Source: Bemisia tabaci (lineage: Eukaryota > Arthropoda > Insecta > Hemiptera > Aleyrodidae). From it: DNA of 64,000 nt. Position 1 is the first letter of the stretch. Each line of letters begins with the position of its first letter. Below the pieces are notes generated by a model, which was not told where the DNA came from, ran no database searches, and was given only the letters and a program-made list of their open reading frames with translations. The stretch covers positions 9,078,631 through 9,142,630 of the forward strand of contig NC_092800.1 of assembly GCF_918797505.1 (NCBI RefSeq). Direction: 5' to 3'. Shown in pieces: positions 11,039 through 22,200 of this stretch. The position numbers and the translations under genes are program-made.

Positions 11039-12268
11039 GCTACAGCCCATAAATGTTCAGGCAACGTCAACTTAATTGCTTCGATCCTCTCCGATAGTGC
11101 AACGACGGACAGCGCCTCCAAGCTATTATTCCTTACGGGTTCTTCATGTCTTTCGTGTCGTGCTACAGCCCATTAATGTTCAGGCAAAGCTAACTTGATT
11201 GCTTCGATCCTCTCCAATAGAGCAACGACGGACAGCGCCTCCAAGCTATTATTCCTTACGGGTTCTTCATGTCTTTCGTGTCGTGCTACAGCCCATTAAT
11301 GTTCAGGCAAAGCTAACTTGATTGCTTCGATCCTCTCCAATAGAGCAACGACGGACAGCGCCTCCAAGCTATTATTCCTTACGGGTTCTTCATGTCTTTC
11401 GTGTCGTGCTACAGCCCATTAATGTTCAGGCAACGTCAACTTAATTGCTTCGATCCTCTCCGATAGTGCAACGACGGACAGCGCCTCCAAGCTATTATTC
11501 CTTACGAGTTCTTCATGTCTTTCGTGCCGTGCTACAGCCCATTAATGTTCAGGCAAAGCTAACTTGATTGCTTCGATCCTCTCCAATAGAGCAACGACGG
11601 ACAGCGCCTCCAAGCTATTATTCCTTACGGGTTCTTCATGTCTTTCGTGTCGTGCTACAGCCCATTAATGTTCAGGCAACGTCAACTTAATTGCTTCGAT
11701 CCTCTCCGATAGTGCAACGACGGACAGCGCCTCCAAGCTATTATTCCTTACGAGTTCTTCATGTCTTTCGTGCCGTGCTACAGCCCATTAATGTTCAGGC
11801 AAAGCTAACTTGATTGCTTCGATCCTCTCCAATAGAGCAACGACGGACAGCGCCTCCAAGCTATTATTCCTTACGGGTTCTTCATGTCTTTCGTGTCGTG
11901 CTACAGCCCATTAATGTTCAGGCAACGTCAACTTAATTGCTTCGATCCTCTCCGATAGTGCAACGACGGACAGCGCCTCCAAGCTATTATTCCTTACGAG
12001 TTCTTCATGTCTTTCGTGTCGTGATACAGCCCATTAATGTTCAGGCAAAGCTAACTTGATTGCTTCGATCCTCTCCAATAGAGCAACGACGGACAGCGCC
12101 TCCAAGCTATTATTTCTTACGAGTTCTTCATGTCTTTCGTGTCGTGCTACAGCCCATTAATGTTCAGGCAAAGCTAACTTGATTGCTTCGATCCTCTCCG
12201 ATAGAGCAACGACGGACAGCGCCTCCAAGCTATTATTCCTTACGGGTTCTTCATGTCGTTCGTGTTCT
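11039..12268 (-). repeat. 10-copy, 123-bp tandem array
   Basis: Ten units of exactly 123 bp run head-to-tail, starting at 11039, 11162, 11285 and so on to 12146. Two unit types are seen: one with 'caaagctaacttgattgc' and 'ccaatagagc', the other with 'caacgtcaacttaattgc' and 'ccgatagtgc'. From the fourth to the ninth unit they alternate, giving a 246-bp higher-order repeat. On the minus strand each unit is open for about 36 codons and then stops at TAA, so the array is derived from coding sequence but is not translatable throughout. The last unit is continuous with the open frame at 12157-12507, which is the likely source. Confidence 0.9.
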
Positions 12269-12507
12269 TCATTTCTTCTCGCTGCCACTCCTCCCTCTCT
12301 TCTCCGTGGTCTCACCCTCTGCGGAATCCGCCAATCTTGTACCCTCTCATCTTCCTCTTCTTCCTCCGTTTCCTCATTGTTTACTTCATTTCTGAAACGC
12401 TCTTCACTCTCTAGGCTAACCGACCCGGGAGTGACCAGCAGATGTTTTTGGGGGCGAAATTTCCACCAGTCAAGGTTTTTGATTTTGGAGTCCTTGACTA
12501 CTCCAAA
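12157..12507 (-). pseudogene. Retroelement-like open frame, source of 123-bp unit
   Basis: A minus-strand frame is open for 116 codons between a TAG (12508-12510) and the TAA at 12157-12159. It has no methionine start. The text has a strongly acidic run of glutamates about one third of the way in, then an arginine-rich patch, and ends in the leucine-rich segment that is repeated in the array. The charge pattern suggests the tail of a retrotransposon polyprotein, but I cannot name it. Confidence 0.35.
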
Positions 12508-13722
12508 CTACAAAGGGTGAACTCAAGAACGGAATTTCATAGAAAATTGGGGTTTAATATCATCAAACCTGGCCTGAAGGACTTTCTTTTAAGCACAACT
12601 TTCGTTTGGCTCCGGCCGCTTATCAGGTGCAGGGAGTTCCGAGGAAAGATTAACGAAAGGTCAAACAGAAATTAATTGTGGGGCCACTCAAATTTTATTT
12701 GCACATACACATAGGAAATCACAACACTAGAGTATAAGTAATTATAGTCCGTCACGACTGACGGCTAAGTTGGGTTTTACCCCTTACGATTCTGCGACAC
12801 GATAGCAATAAGTTTTTAACACAAATCCGAAACTTTATAATAAAGCCCACTCGAAAAGGACGAAATCACCAACGAATCTCCGCAACACTCAAACCTCCGA
12901 ACGACTGAATCGCACTTTCCTGAAAACCGGGTGAGACTGGGCCACTGCCTCTTACACTCACCCCTGCGCCCGAAAAAACACGACTGACTTCAGAAATGAT
13001 GTTTAGACGCTACCCTGGGTCAGAGATGCCAGGGAAGCGTCGGTTCCCACGGGAAAATGTTCGGGAAAATTCTGAAGCAGCAAAAATTCAGACTCCAAAC
13101 CACGCTTTCCAAGAATCGCCGGACAGACAGTGTCTTGGGCCGCAGCCAAATTCATCAGAGTCCCGCAAAATTCTCAGAGATTCTCTCCGGAACAGAGCGG
13201 GCCACTGACCGATTTGGCAGCTTGGCGTGTCTGCCGGAAACCGATGGAAACGTGGTTCTTGAGCAGTTTTCTCAAAACGCATGAAAATGCAAGGCAAGCG
13301 GCTGCAATGCATCCGCTTGACCTGCTCCGCCGACGTCCCACCTCCCATGTTTCCGCCGCTTGCGTGAGAAAATATTCGCGGCGCTGCTCGAGGAAAACTC
13401 TGAATCCCGAAGAAATTCAAAGCTTCTCCCGGGCCGCGCCGCGAAATAAGGGCTGAGGATTAGAGGCCCAAAGGCAAAATGACCGTTTCAAACGGAAGGG
13501 CGAAATAGAAAAGGCGACAAACAGACCGAAAGGCTAAAGCTAGTCGCGTCACGCGTCGGATGTACACGTAAGCGCCAGAGCCCCTGAGCCGCGTTTGCAC
13601 GTAGAAGGGCTCGCGTTCCGGGGATTGCATTATCCCTCCGACTCTTCCGATTGTATAATCTCTAGCTTCGATAACCGACGAACATTACATAACTTCCGTC
13701 TAACGGTCACTTTATCAGTACT
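12508..13722. other. Possible LTR or non-coding part of retroelement
   Basis: No convincing gene. The stretch between the retroelement-like frame and the envelope remnant is GC-rich in its centre (about 13000-13620) with several short overlapping open frames on both strands. On the minus strand it lies just after the envelope stop, where a 3' LTR would be expected, but I could not define terminal TG..CA boundaries or a second copy. Confidence 0.25.
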
Positions 13723-14388
13723 TCAATGTTTCAAAATTTGCACTGATAGTTTACATGATGTAACTGATTCATTCATAAATAATGCGAACTCACATAGTTG
13801 ATCATTTGTTGTATGTATTGGCAATCGTACGTTACAAATGACCAAATTATTGCCTTTGCAACTCAAACTCTGGGATTCGCTCATCGCTATGTGAAATCGT
13901 CTATTTATGTCTACTAAAAGATACGGTTCCAGTTCCCATTTTATAAAGTAATTTGACGCATTCGTCATTGGCTGAGGGACGGGAATAACTTCATACATTT
14001 CGAAATTATCTCCAGAATCTGAGATAGGAAATAAAATATCTATAACGAGATTTTTCTTTATAAATTGAACTCTTGCTTTTGTTAGTGAGAAGTATTCGTA
14101 TAGCGTGTTATCATTCGCTGGTATAATGATTTCTGAAGGTTTTCTTACGCTAGTTTTTATACTATTTAAAATGTTTAATAAAACATTCGGGGGAAATAAA
14201 AATGGAGATAATTTATTTTCAATAGCTGCTTGAATAGCTACATGAAAGTTAAAAAACGTATTTTGCATTTCTACGATGAAAAATATGAGTGAGGAAATTT
14301 GTAGCTCTAAAATATTTTCATGTCTCAATCTTTGGAATTTTTTTCGAAAAATTTTGGAAATTGTCATTAATTTCTTCCTGGAAACCAT
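13723..14388 (-). pseudogene. Errantivirus / baculovirus-F-like envelope remnant
   Basis: An open frame of 221 codons. Its C-terminal third has the cysteine spacing (C-x7-C-x13-C) and hydrophobic-polar pattern seen in the post-fusion-peptide ectodomain of insect errantivirus Env and baculovirus F proteins. There is no furin site, fusion peptide or C-terminal transmembrane anchor, so only a middle-to-late piece survives. Just upstream (about 14390-14490) a further open stretch lies in another frame and ends in a stop, indicating a frameshift. The upstream part is then interrupted by the TIR element that begins at 14500. It is an old, broken copy. Confidence 0.5.
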
Positions 14389-14499
14389 TATTAAAATGTG
14401 ACAGGTTATAACTTAGTTCTTTAACGAGATTCAAAGCTCCTGTTAAGGTCTTCTCTGCGTTACCAATTCGAGATTTTTGGAATTTTTCATTGACCATTA

Positions 14500-16620
14500 C
14501 AGGGTGTCTAGCGACCGGGAAAACCGGGAAAGTCAGGGAAAGTCAGGGAGATGAAATTGGTCCGGGAGAAGTCAGGGGAAGTCAGGGAAGAAAAATGCAG
14601 AACCGGGAGAGAAGCGAACTCCCGTCGAAGATCGCGATTTTTTGAATAACTTCACGGCGCTTCGATACTTAGCCGTGCAGCGCTCTCTCCTGGTCTGAGG
14701 TGCCATCTGAACCGTTAGTGCTGACGTAAATAAAGAGACTACATAGCGTAGTCTCTTTATTCTATGGTGCTGACTAGTGGTGCTCCCTCTCTCTATCGCT
14801 GTGTTGCGTCCGCGACGCCTCCTTTAGCGTCCGCGACACCTCTGGAAGTGCCCCCGACGCCTTTTGAAGCGTCCACGACGCCTTTAAAGCGTCCGCGACG
14901 CCTCCTTCAGCGTCTGCGACACCTTTGGGAGTGTCAGCGACGCCTGTGCAAGCGTCCGCGACAACTTTAAGGCGTCCGTGACGCCTCCTTAAGCGTCCAC
15001 GACACCTCTGAAAGTGTCCGCGACGCCTTTTTAAAGCGTTCACGACGCCTTCCAAGCGTCCAGGACGCCTCTGGTAGTGTCCGCGACGACTTTTGAAGCG
15101 TCCATGACGCCTTACGCAACTTAAGGCGCGTCTGTCCGCGGCGTCCTGGACGCCGGCGGAAAATGCTGCTACCGAGTCGAGGGCGAGAGGACGCTCACAT
15201 TTCGGAGCACGGCACCTTAGGAGCGGAATTTGTGGATTTTTTCCGCTCTGTCCGCTGTCAATTTCTCGAATTTTCGTTGATCGGACAGTATGCTTTGAGC
15301 CGCGAAAATGGCTGGAGGCGCTTTTTTTTTAGGAGGGTGTGGATTCGATCGACAAGAATCGACCGAAAAATAAAAACGTGAATCGATCGACACCGATTCG
15401 ATGGACAAATTATTAAACAAGCGGTGTCGATTCGATCGACATGAATCGATCGGAAAAAACCGTGAATCGATCAGAAAAAAACGTGAATCGATCAGAAAAA
15501 AACGTGAATCGATCAGAAAAAAACGTGAATCGATCGGAAAAAAACGTGAATCGATCGGAAAAAAACGTGAATCGATCGACGAGAAATGATTGACAATTAA
15601 TTAAAAAAAAAAACCGGTATCAAGTCAATCGACATGAATCGATCGAAAAACCAAAACGTGAACCGATCGACGTAATTCGATCGACTCACAGGTTTGTCGA
15701 TCGATTCATGGCTTTTGTCGATCGATTCACGGCTTTCGTCGAACGATTCACGGATTTTGTCGATCAATTCACGGCTTTTGTGTTCGATTCGCGGGTTTGT
15801 CGAACTGAACACATTCGAAAATATGTAGGAAAAGCAGCGGACTGAGCGGAATTTGTCGGTGTCTCCGCTCCAATCTGTTGGCGACAGATCGGAGCGTCCT
15901 CCATCGGCGTTTTCCGCAGCGTCTCTCCGCCGCTAAGGTGCCGTCTCCGCGCAAAATCATTAGACAGGTTTATCGGCGTCTCTCCGCGGCGTCCAGGACG
16001 CCGCGGACAGACGCGCCTCAAGTTGCGTAGCTTAAAGCATCCGCGACACCTCTGGAAGTGTTCGCGACACCTGTGGAAGCGTCCACGACAACTTTAAGGC
16101 GTCCGCGACGCCTTCTTAAGCGTCCACGACACCTCTGGATGTGTCCGCGACGCCTGTGGAAGCGTCCGCGACAAGTTTTAGGCGTCCGCGACGCCTGTGG
16201 GAGTGTCCGCGACGCCTTTTGAAGTGTCCACGACGCCTCCTTTAGCGTCCGCGACGCCTCCTTTAGCGTCCGCGACACCTCCGGAAGTGAACTATTTCTT
16301 CCTCTATTTATTTAATTCCCGAAGTTGCAAATGTCTATAAAGTTTTTTGAAGTAAGCAAAGATCAAGTTGATGCAATATTGGAAGAAAGAAAAGAATCTT
16401 TTTTACGAGAGTCTCCGTTGACACCATGACACCCAAAGACCGCAGAAAGGTTTTATTCTTGAATTGTAATCCATCGCTTTGAAGGGTGGAAAACATCGTA
16501 CAGACTGAAAGCAAATCTTGGTAAAAGGTCATGAAAAGTCAGGGAGAAAGAAAATTCAATAGGTCAGGGAAAACCTTGAAAGTCAGGGAGAATGAAAAGA
16601 AAAATTTGCTAGACACCCTG
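14500..16620. mobile_element. Fold-back TIR element, 5-bp target duplication
   Basis: The element begins CAGGGTGTCTAGC and ends with the exact complement GCTAGACACCCTG. It is flanked on both sides by CATTA (14495-14499 and 16621-16625), a perfect 5-bp target duplication. Inside each end lie 'gtcaggga' repeats, then a mirror-image pair of CpG-rich arrays of a roughly 20-bp 'gcgtccgcgacgcct' motif (about 14810-15125 and 16020-16290). The centre (15340-15790) is an array of the ClaI-like 'aatcgatcg' motif. An inverted pair at about 15110-15160 and 15975-16030 shows the whole is a large fold-back. No transposase is present. It sits within the envelope-like debris. Confidence 0.85.
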
Positions 16621-16625
16621 CATTA

Positions 16626-17157
16626 TGCAAATTTTCATTTTCTGACTTACTTTCTTGATTTATTCAGAAAACAAAATGATTCAAAATTTTTAGGATTTTT
16701 TTTTTGCCAACACTGCGTCGGATTTGCTTAATCAACATACTTGGTCATTCATACTTTTCATAGTAGTACGAAAGCTCAAGGTCAACTTTACGTTCAATGT
16801 CATTTTTACGTTCAAGGTCAAAAAGAGTGCATGTCCGCTATTCGCCGCCATAAGATGACTACATGTGTAGCACGGGTGCTACGCCGGGTCTCATAGGAGC
16901 GTGCCTCACAGCTGCCTTTTGTATTTCCTGTTTATGATGATCATATTTTGTACCAATGATACAAATAAATAAATCTCTCCCACAGAGCACGAGCACAACC
17001 TCTAGTCATTGAAATTTGAAAAATGTGATCGGAGGCAGCGAATGAATATGAACAGTTCATATTTGCCGCCACCAAGCCTTCCATCTGTATGTATGTTTCA
17101 TATGTCAATTTATTGTTATTGTATATGTATCATGTTTTCCTGTTGTGACAACTTCAG
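16626..17157. other. No recognised gene
   Basis: AT-rich sequence with no supported gene. A short hairpin 'tagcacgggtgcta' lies near 16868. The first hundred bases were adjacent to the envelope debris before the fold-back element inserted. Confidence 0.4.
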
Positions 17158-17308
17158 GGCTGTTCATAAATTACGTTTTGCTCCCCCGGGGGGGGGGGGA
17201 ATCTCGCCATTTTGTTTGTACGTGTGAAAGAATTACGACCTACGTCACACAAGGGCTACGAATGGGAGTCGAAGAATCCGGCAAGCGTTACAAAGTTTAT
17301 GAACAGCC
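17158..17308. mobile_element. MITE, GGCTGTTCATAAA ends
   Basis: The 151-bp element has inverted ends reading GGCTGTTCATAAATTACGTT on the left and, on the opposite strand at the right, GGCTGTTCATAAACTTTGTA. Its inside includes a run of 12 G. This terminal sequence is common in arthropod genomes. No coding sequence. Confidence 0.6.
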
Positions 17309-17843
17309 TGTTTCTTTGTTTACTGTGTCATCTAACTGACTGCCATCGTAAATATTGTCATTATTTGAATGTATAATGTAAATAAATAATACGAAACTTT
17401 TATTACTACTTCTACTACTGCTAGCAAGTCATTCTTATAGCGCCTCTGTGCGCTCTGTGATACCCAACCGCCACTCATAGCGATCCTGCCAGAGCTCCTC
17501 CGGCAGATTGCATCCGCTCATTTCCTGCCTTATCCCCTCAATCCACGATTTTGATTATGGTTTCCATTTATTGAAAATAACAACGTTTTTCTGAAAGACC
17601 TCAAACAAAATAATCTGAATTTTGGCAGGTTCACAAATAGCTTGCACTTAGTAAATAAACTAAGTAAGAATTGTCGGTTGGAGCTCATCGTACGGGAAAA
17701 CCCCTTTTTTTAAAACTGCCAAGCCAATATGCATCAGTCCGTAATTTGATGTAAGTGTCGGAAAATTCTGAGGCATATATTTATAACTTCCTGCTAAAGT
17801 ATTTTTAGAGGAAATTTGGCAACATTCGAATACTCACACGGCG

Positions 17844-18070
17844 CACAATGGATCGAGTCCGTAGGAGAGGTCGGACAAAATTTGGAAACTTTAAACGCTT
17901 ATAACTCTGTTTATACAAAATATTGAGGTTCTGGAAGTGGTTTCATTGGTTTTCTCGTACAATTTTCTTCTCAAGACACTCCTTGTTTAATATGTGACGA
18001 AATAAACATCAATATTTACAGTTTTAGTCAAAAATGTTTTGTCCGACCTCTCTAATTTACTCGATCTGTG
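17844..18070. mobile_element. MITE family CACAGTGGATCGAGTC, copy 1
   Basis: About 227 bp with ends CACAATGGATCGAGTC and, inverted, CACAGATCGAGTAAAT. It lies inside a fragment of another family: 'ttggcaacattcgaatactcacacgg' to the left and 'cgtttccttagcacggc' to the right are the two halves of the CTGCCGTGC family end. Confidence 0.65.
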
Positions 18071-18529
18071 CGGCGCGTTTCCTTAGCACGGCCGTTTTGA
18101 CATATTATGCCAGAATCTCATTGTTGAAGAAGAAACAATTTCAAATGAGAATCTGCTTGTTACCACGATATAGTTCATAGTTTATTCTGAAGCGGCGGAA
18201 CATAAAAAAAACGCCTTCAATAAATTGAATAGGCACACCGAGCTCCTAGGAGTTCGAATAGTGGTATCACGCCCAACAGCACATTTCTTCACAGTGCACA
18301 CTCGTATCGTAAACCGTGTGGTTATTTGGGTGACATTTTTGGCAGTTAAAAATTATTGATTAATTACCTAATTTGAAAATTTTTCCTTGACTTATCCAGA
18401 TCAAATCATGAGTACAATTTTCCGTAAAGTTCACGACCGAAAAAAGAAGGTTACTTTTCCGAGAAATGTCGAATTTCTTTTTCGTAGCATGCAGATGTAA
18501 TTCGAGGCACACCTCTTGCCTTAGTTTCG

Positions 18530-18776
18530 CTCTAAGGAAGAACGGCGTATGCGCCTTCAGCCGTTGCCAAATTTCCTTCGACAAAACGTACGTTTACAGA
18601 AAAATTTGGAAATATCCGTCTTCCGATTTCTCAGGACAATTCGTTCGTAATTTGATGCAAAGAGTCTTGATATTCCGTGGAAAAATCATCATTACCTTCT
18701 TCAAAATTAAATATTTCTAGAGAGGAACTATGGCAACGACCGAATGCACTTACGACGTTTTTCCTTAGCAAGGCAG
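18530..18776. mobile_element. MITE family CTGCCGTGC, degenerate copy
   Basis: Inverted arms (left 'ctaaggaagaacggcgtatg'; right 'acgacgtttttccttag') with the internal 'gttgccaaattt' and 'tatggcaacg' motifs of the family. The outer tips are eroded. It lies just downstream of the gene A stop codon. Confidence 0.5.
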
Positions 18777-18812
18777 TTTAGTTCATCAACACATTGTTCG
18801 GAGGTGGTTTTT

Positions 18813-18815
18813 TCT

Positions 18816-18857
<42 letters not shown>
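18813..18857 (-). repeat. Long poly(T) run (poly(A) on minus strand)
   Basis: A run of about 40 T lies roughly 100 bases past the gene A stop codon in the transcribed direction. It could be a simple repeat within the 3' UTR or the tail of a retroposed sequence; its length is unreliable in assemblies. Confidence 0.7.
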
Positions 18858-18862
<5 letters not shown>

Positions 18863-18954
18863 AGAAATGATAAGTTTTTCTTAGATAACGGACCTTCAAA
18901 ACATGTATATTTAACAAAATTACGTCCAAACACGTATCACAACTTTCAAACATG

Positions 18955-19227
18955 CTAGCCCACAAAGGCAGGTACATCTGAACCATTATGATCTTTTTGT
19001 TCGTCTTTAAGATAAAACGCTGTATAGTATTCAGAAGGTCTCTTGAACTTGGGAGTATCCAAAAACCTCATCTCCAAGTTAACCGGAATTTGTTCTTGTT
19101 CAAAGACGATTAATTTGTTCAACCCTGGTGGCGCCTTCAGGTAACACCCTGGAACGTACAGAGTAACTTGTGGTCCAGCTTTGGGCCAGTAACGTCCTAA
19201 GTTGAATCCATTTAGGAAGACGATCCC
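18955..19227 (-). CDS. Gene A exon 12 (C-terminus, stop)
   Basis: Acceptor TTTTGCAG. It codes 90 residues and the stop TAG, beginning [14 protein letters not shown], the conserved last beta-domain of GH35. The tail after the VP-G-CYLK segment is 27 residues longer than in gene B. Confidence 0.93.
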   Translation of the reverse strand, partial: GIVFLNGFNLGRYWPKAGPQVTLYVPGCYLKAPPGLNKLIVFEQEQIPVNLEMRFLDTPKFKRPSEYYTAFYLKDEQKDHNGSDVPAFVG

Positions 19228-22200
19228 CTGCAAAATTACCGAGCATTTATTATCAGATCATAATGGTGCAAAATTTATAATGGATCGCAAAGTAGCCATC
19301 TGCAAATATCACAAGTTGTGACTGCCTAAGGTCTTCTCAGAAACTCTTCCTTTTCATTTCACTTTATTTGATGCATTACAAAGTATGTATATGACCCCAT
19401 AGAGAGAGAAAAGGAGGTGTTTGCATTTCGGGCATCTTGGAATTTTTTTTGATGACGTAGGTCGGTACAGCGACGTTTATCATCGATTTTCTTGGAAATG
19501 GTGTAATTTATGGAAAAAGGTCATTGTATAGAAAGTGCTTGAAATTATATCATGAGTTGATTTAAGAAAAAAAATCGGACATTATGGTCGACCGTTTTTC
19601 GTATTTCGAATTCCGAATTTCGCTGGCCAGGTTGTACCGACCTACGTCACAGGGTAAACAAACCTCAAGATGCAAACACCTCCTTTTTTTTCTCTATGAT
19701 ATGACCCAGGTTCGTCTAATTTACGAGATAAAGTTAGAATTCTACTATTTATAAAATGTAAATGTCCATTTTTTGTCACGGTTCGTTCTGAAGATTTCTC
19801 GGACCGATTTTATAGATTTTTGGGACTATCGATGAGTGACAGTGCCTATACATGAGCCCGCAAATATGACCCTGATTTTTTTCATTTTATGAGTCAAAGT
19901 TGTAAATGGGTCTGTTGCGTGCGAGAGATACAACCGAATAAATATATTCTTTGAGAGTGAAATCGCACGAATATCACGTCAAAAAAGTCTGAAATCCATT
20001 CCTTCTGCAGTAGGAAGAATAAATATATTCTTTGAGGGTGAAATCGCACGAATATTACGTTGGGCACGTCAAAAAAGTCCGAAATCCATTCCTTCTGCGG
20101 TAGGAAGAATAAATATATTCTTTGAGGGTGAAATCGCACGAATATCACGTTGGGCACGTCAAAAAAGTCTGAAATCCATTCCTTCTGCAATCTGCGTAGT
20201 TGTTAACACGCTTGCTCAAGTTCCCCGTGTCTGGGGGCAGATCCCCTCACTGGCAGTCACCGCCGACCAGGTTTGCATAGGCAAAAGAGTAAAAAAAATA
20301 ACTTAACTAAACAAACAATGTCACCAACTTTTTCTATTGTATGATTTCAATCGTTTTTAAGCGTTACTTTCCCTTTTCTTTCTTTATTTTGCAAAAACAT
20401 TAGCTTTGAATCAAATAAAATCTGACGCAAAGAGAGTTTATCACGGTTCGCGACATTGTTTGTTTATTTGGACTACATTTTGCAATAAGGAACTATAAAT
20501 TCCGGCCCGGTTTAAAAACAACGTATGTGCCATTAGTTTCCTATGCACATAAGTGTTTTTTCAGATGAGCCAGAATTGATGGCTCCAAATTGCAAAATAC
20601 AGTCCATTTAGGGTAGGTCTCTCTCCGGGCAAACCTGACTGCCGACCACCAAAAAAAATTGCCCGCATACGCGGCAAAGAAAAAGCGTGTTATTAATTGG
20701 ACTGCATTTTGCAATTTGGACCTATAAATTCTGGCTCCTCTGAAAAAACTTTTGTGTGCATAGGGAAAGTAACGGCACATACGTTGTTTTAAACCGGGAC
20801 GGAATTTATAGTTCCTAATCGCAAAATATAGTCCAATTACGCAGATTGCGCGCTAAGCAGTGGACTTCAGACTTTTTTACCCTCCGAGAAAATGTTCAAT
20901 TGGCTGTACCTCTTGCGTGCAGCAGATCCAGTCTCCCGTTTAAACATTATAAATGTTGTAACAAAGTCTGTTTTAAAGACCTCTCGAGCCGTTTCATGAT
21001 TTTTGCGACTATCGATGGAAGATTGTCCTACATGAGCGCGCTATATTTAGATTAACTTACGGGCTCGCAAACCGGCCCATGCGGCCAGGGCGTATATAGC
21101 ATAGCCCCTTAGTTTAAAAACATAGGTTATCATTATTCAATTGATGAGAAAGCTATCCGGAAACTGCAGCTGGTATATATTTGAAGTTCCTCCCTGAAAG
21201 CACTTACTTTTCCCCAACCACTCGGATCCAGAAAAGTGTCCGCAGGTTGAGATCCGTTTTCTCCTGGCAGGTAAAAATTTGCCTCGTAGAAGGCTGGAGG
21301 CTCCACAGTCACTCTAGAAGGCTGCATATCATAAAGCAGTCGTATGTCCGATAAACTAATCGTTGTCATGTTCCAGCCCAAGAGTTGTTTACCACCCAGC
21401 GTGGGAATCGAAAGTAGACCCTGAAGCAACCGAAAATATAATTTTTAACTCATCCACTTGAAGCTGAAAAGCTTTTCGACGGTGGAACCACCAGACCACG
21501 TATCTGGTTCGCTGTGTTATAAAAAACTCCGCTCCCGTTTTATTTTTTTGACCGAGAAAAAATCAATATCGTTCATTGAAGTTTTCACAAAGTTTTCTTC
21601 GCGCAGAGAAAAGAAATCAAGGGAGTTTTCAAGCATTGCCATTGAGCAGTTTTCCAGTTAGGATTTAAGGGTAAGACTCAGTGGCGTGGTGTGAATGATC
21701 GATTATCGATATTTCCTCGTTTGTAGCTATGGTAAAAAATCGATTATTAACGTGTTCGCTGCGAAAACCCTGTTTATCGATCCTTTTCCATAGGTTTAAA
21801 TGACGGATCAATCGTTATATCGCAAAGCACGCCACGCCTCAGCGGGCCGATTATTGAAATTGATAGACAAAGCTATCGACAAAGGAGACAAAAGAGATAT
21901 GGAGAGATCCTATTGGTGGAAGCGAGTGGTTGCATTGGACAAAGGAGGTAGGTAATAGACTAACTAACGGCAACCCACGAGAGACCCGACAGTTAGTCTA
22001 TCATTTTCCCCCTTAGTCTATGAGAGCCACCCATTTCAACCAATAGGATTGTTTTATACCCCCTATGTCTTCTTTGTCTATAGCTTTGTCTATCAATTTC
22101 AATAATCGGCCCGCTGGTAAGACAGGAAGACTGCAACGTTGCCAACCGAGGCACGTGGTCGGTAGTTTCACCGTCGCACAGTGGATTGAGTCAATCGGAG

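Larger units (their letters stand above)
21477..22176. mobile_element. CGACGGTG-family TIR element, split by nested insertions
   Basis: The left end CGACGGTGGAACCACCAGAC and the right end (inverted CGACGGTGAAACTACCGACC) belong to the family seen whole at 57308-57562. Two other elements (21679-21841 and 21840-22116) lie inside, so this is the oldest layer of a nest in intron 10. Confidence 0.7.

Noticed and set aside
14764..15055. Proline/threonine-rich or arginine-rich protein on either strand
   Set aside because: Both frames arise from the CpG-rich tandem motif of the fold-back element.
15401..15589. Lysine/arginine/serine-rich repeat protein
   Set aside because: It is only a reading of the 'aatcgatcg' mini-array inside the fold-back element.
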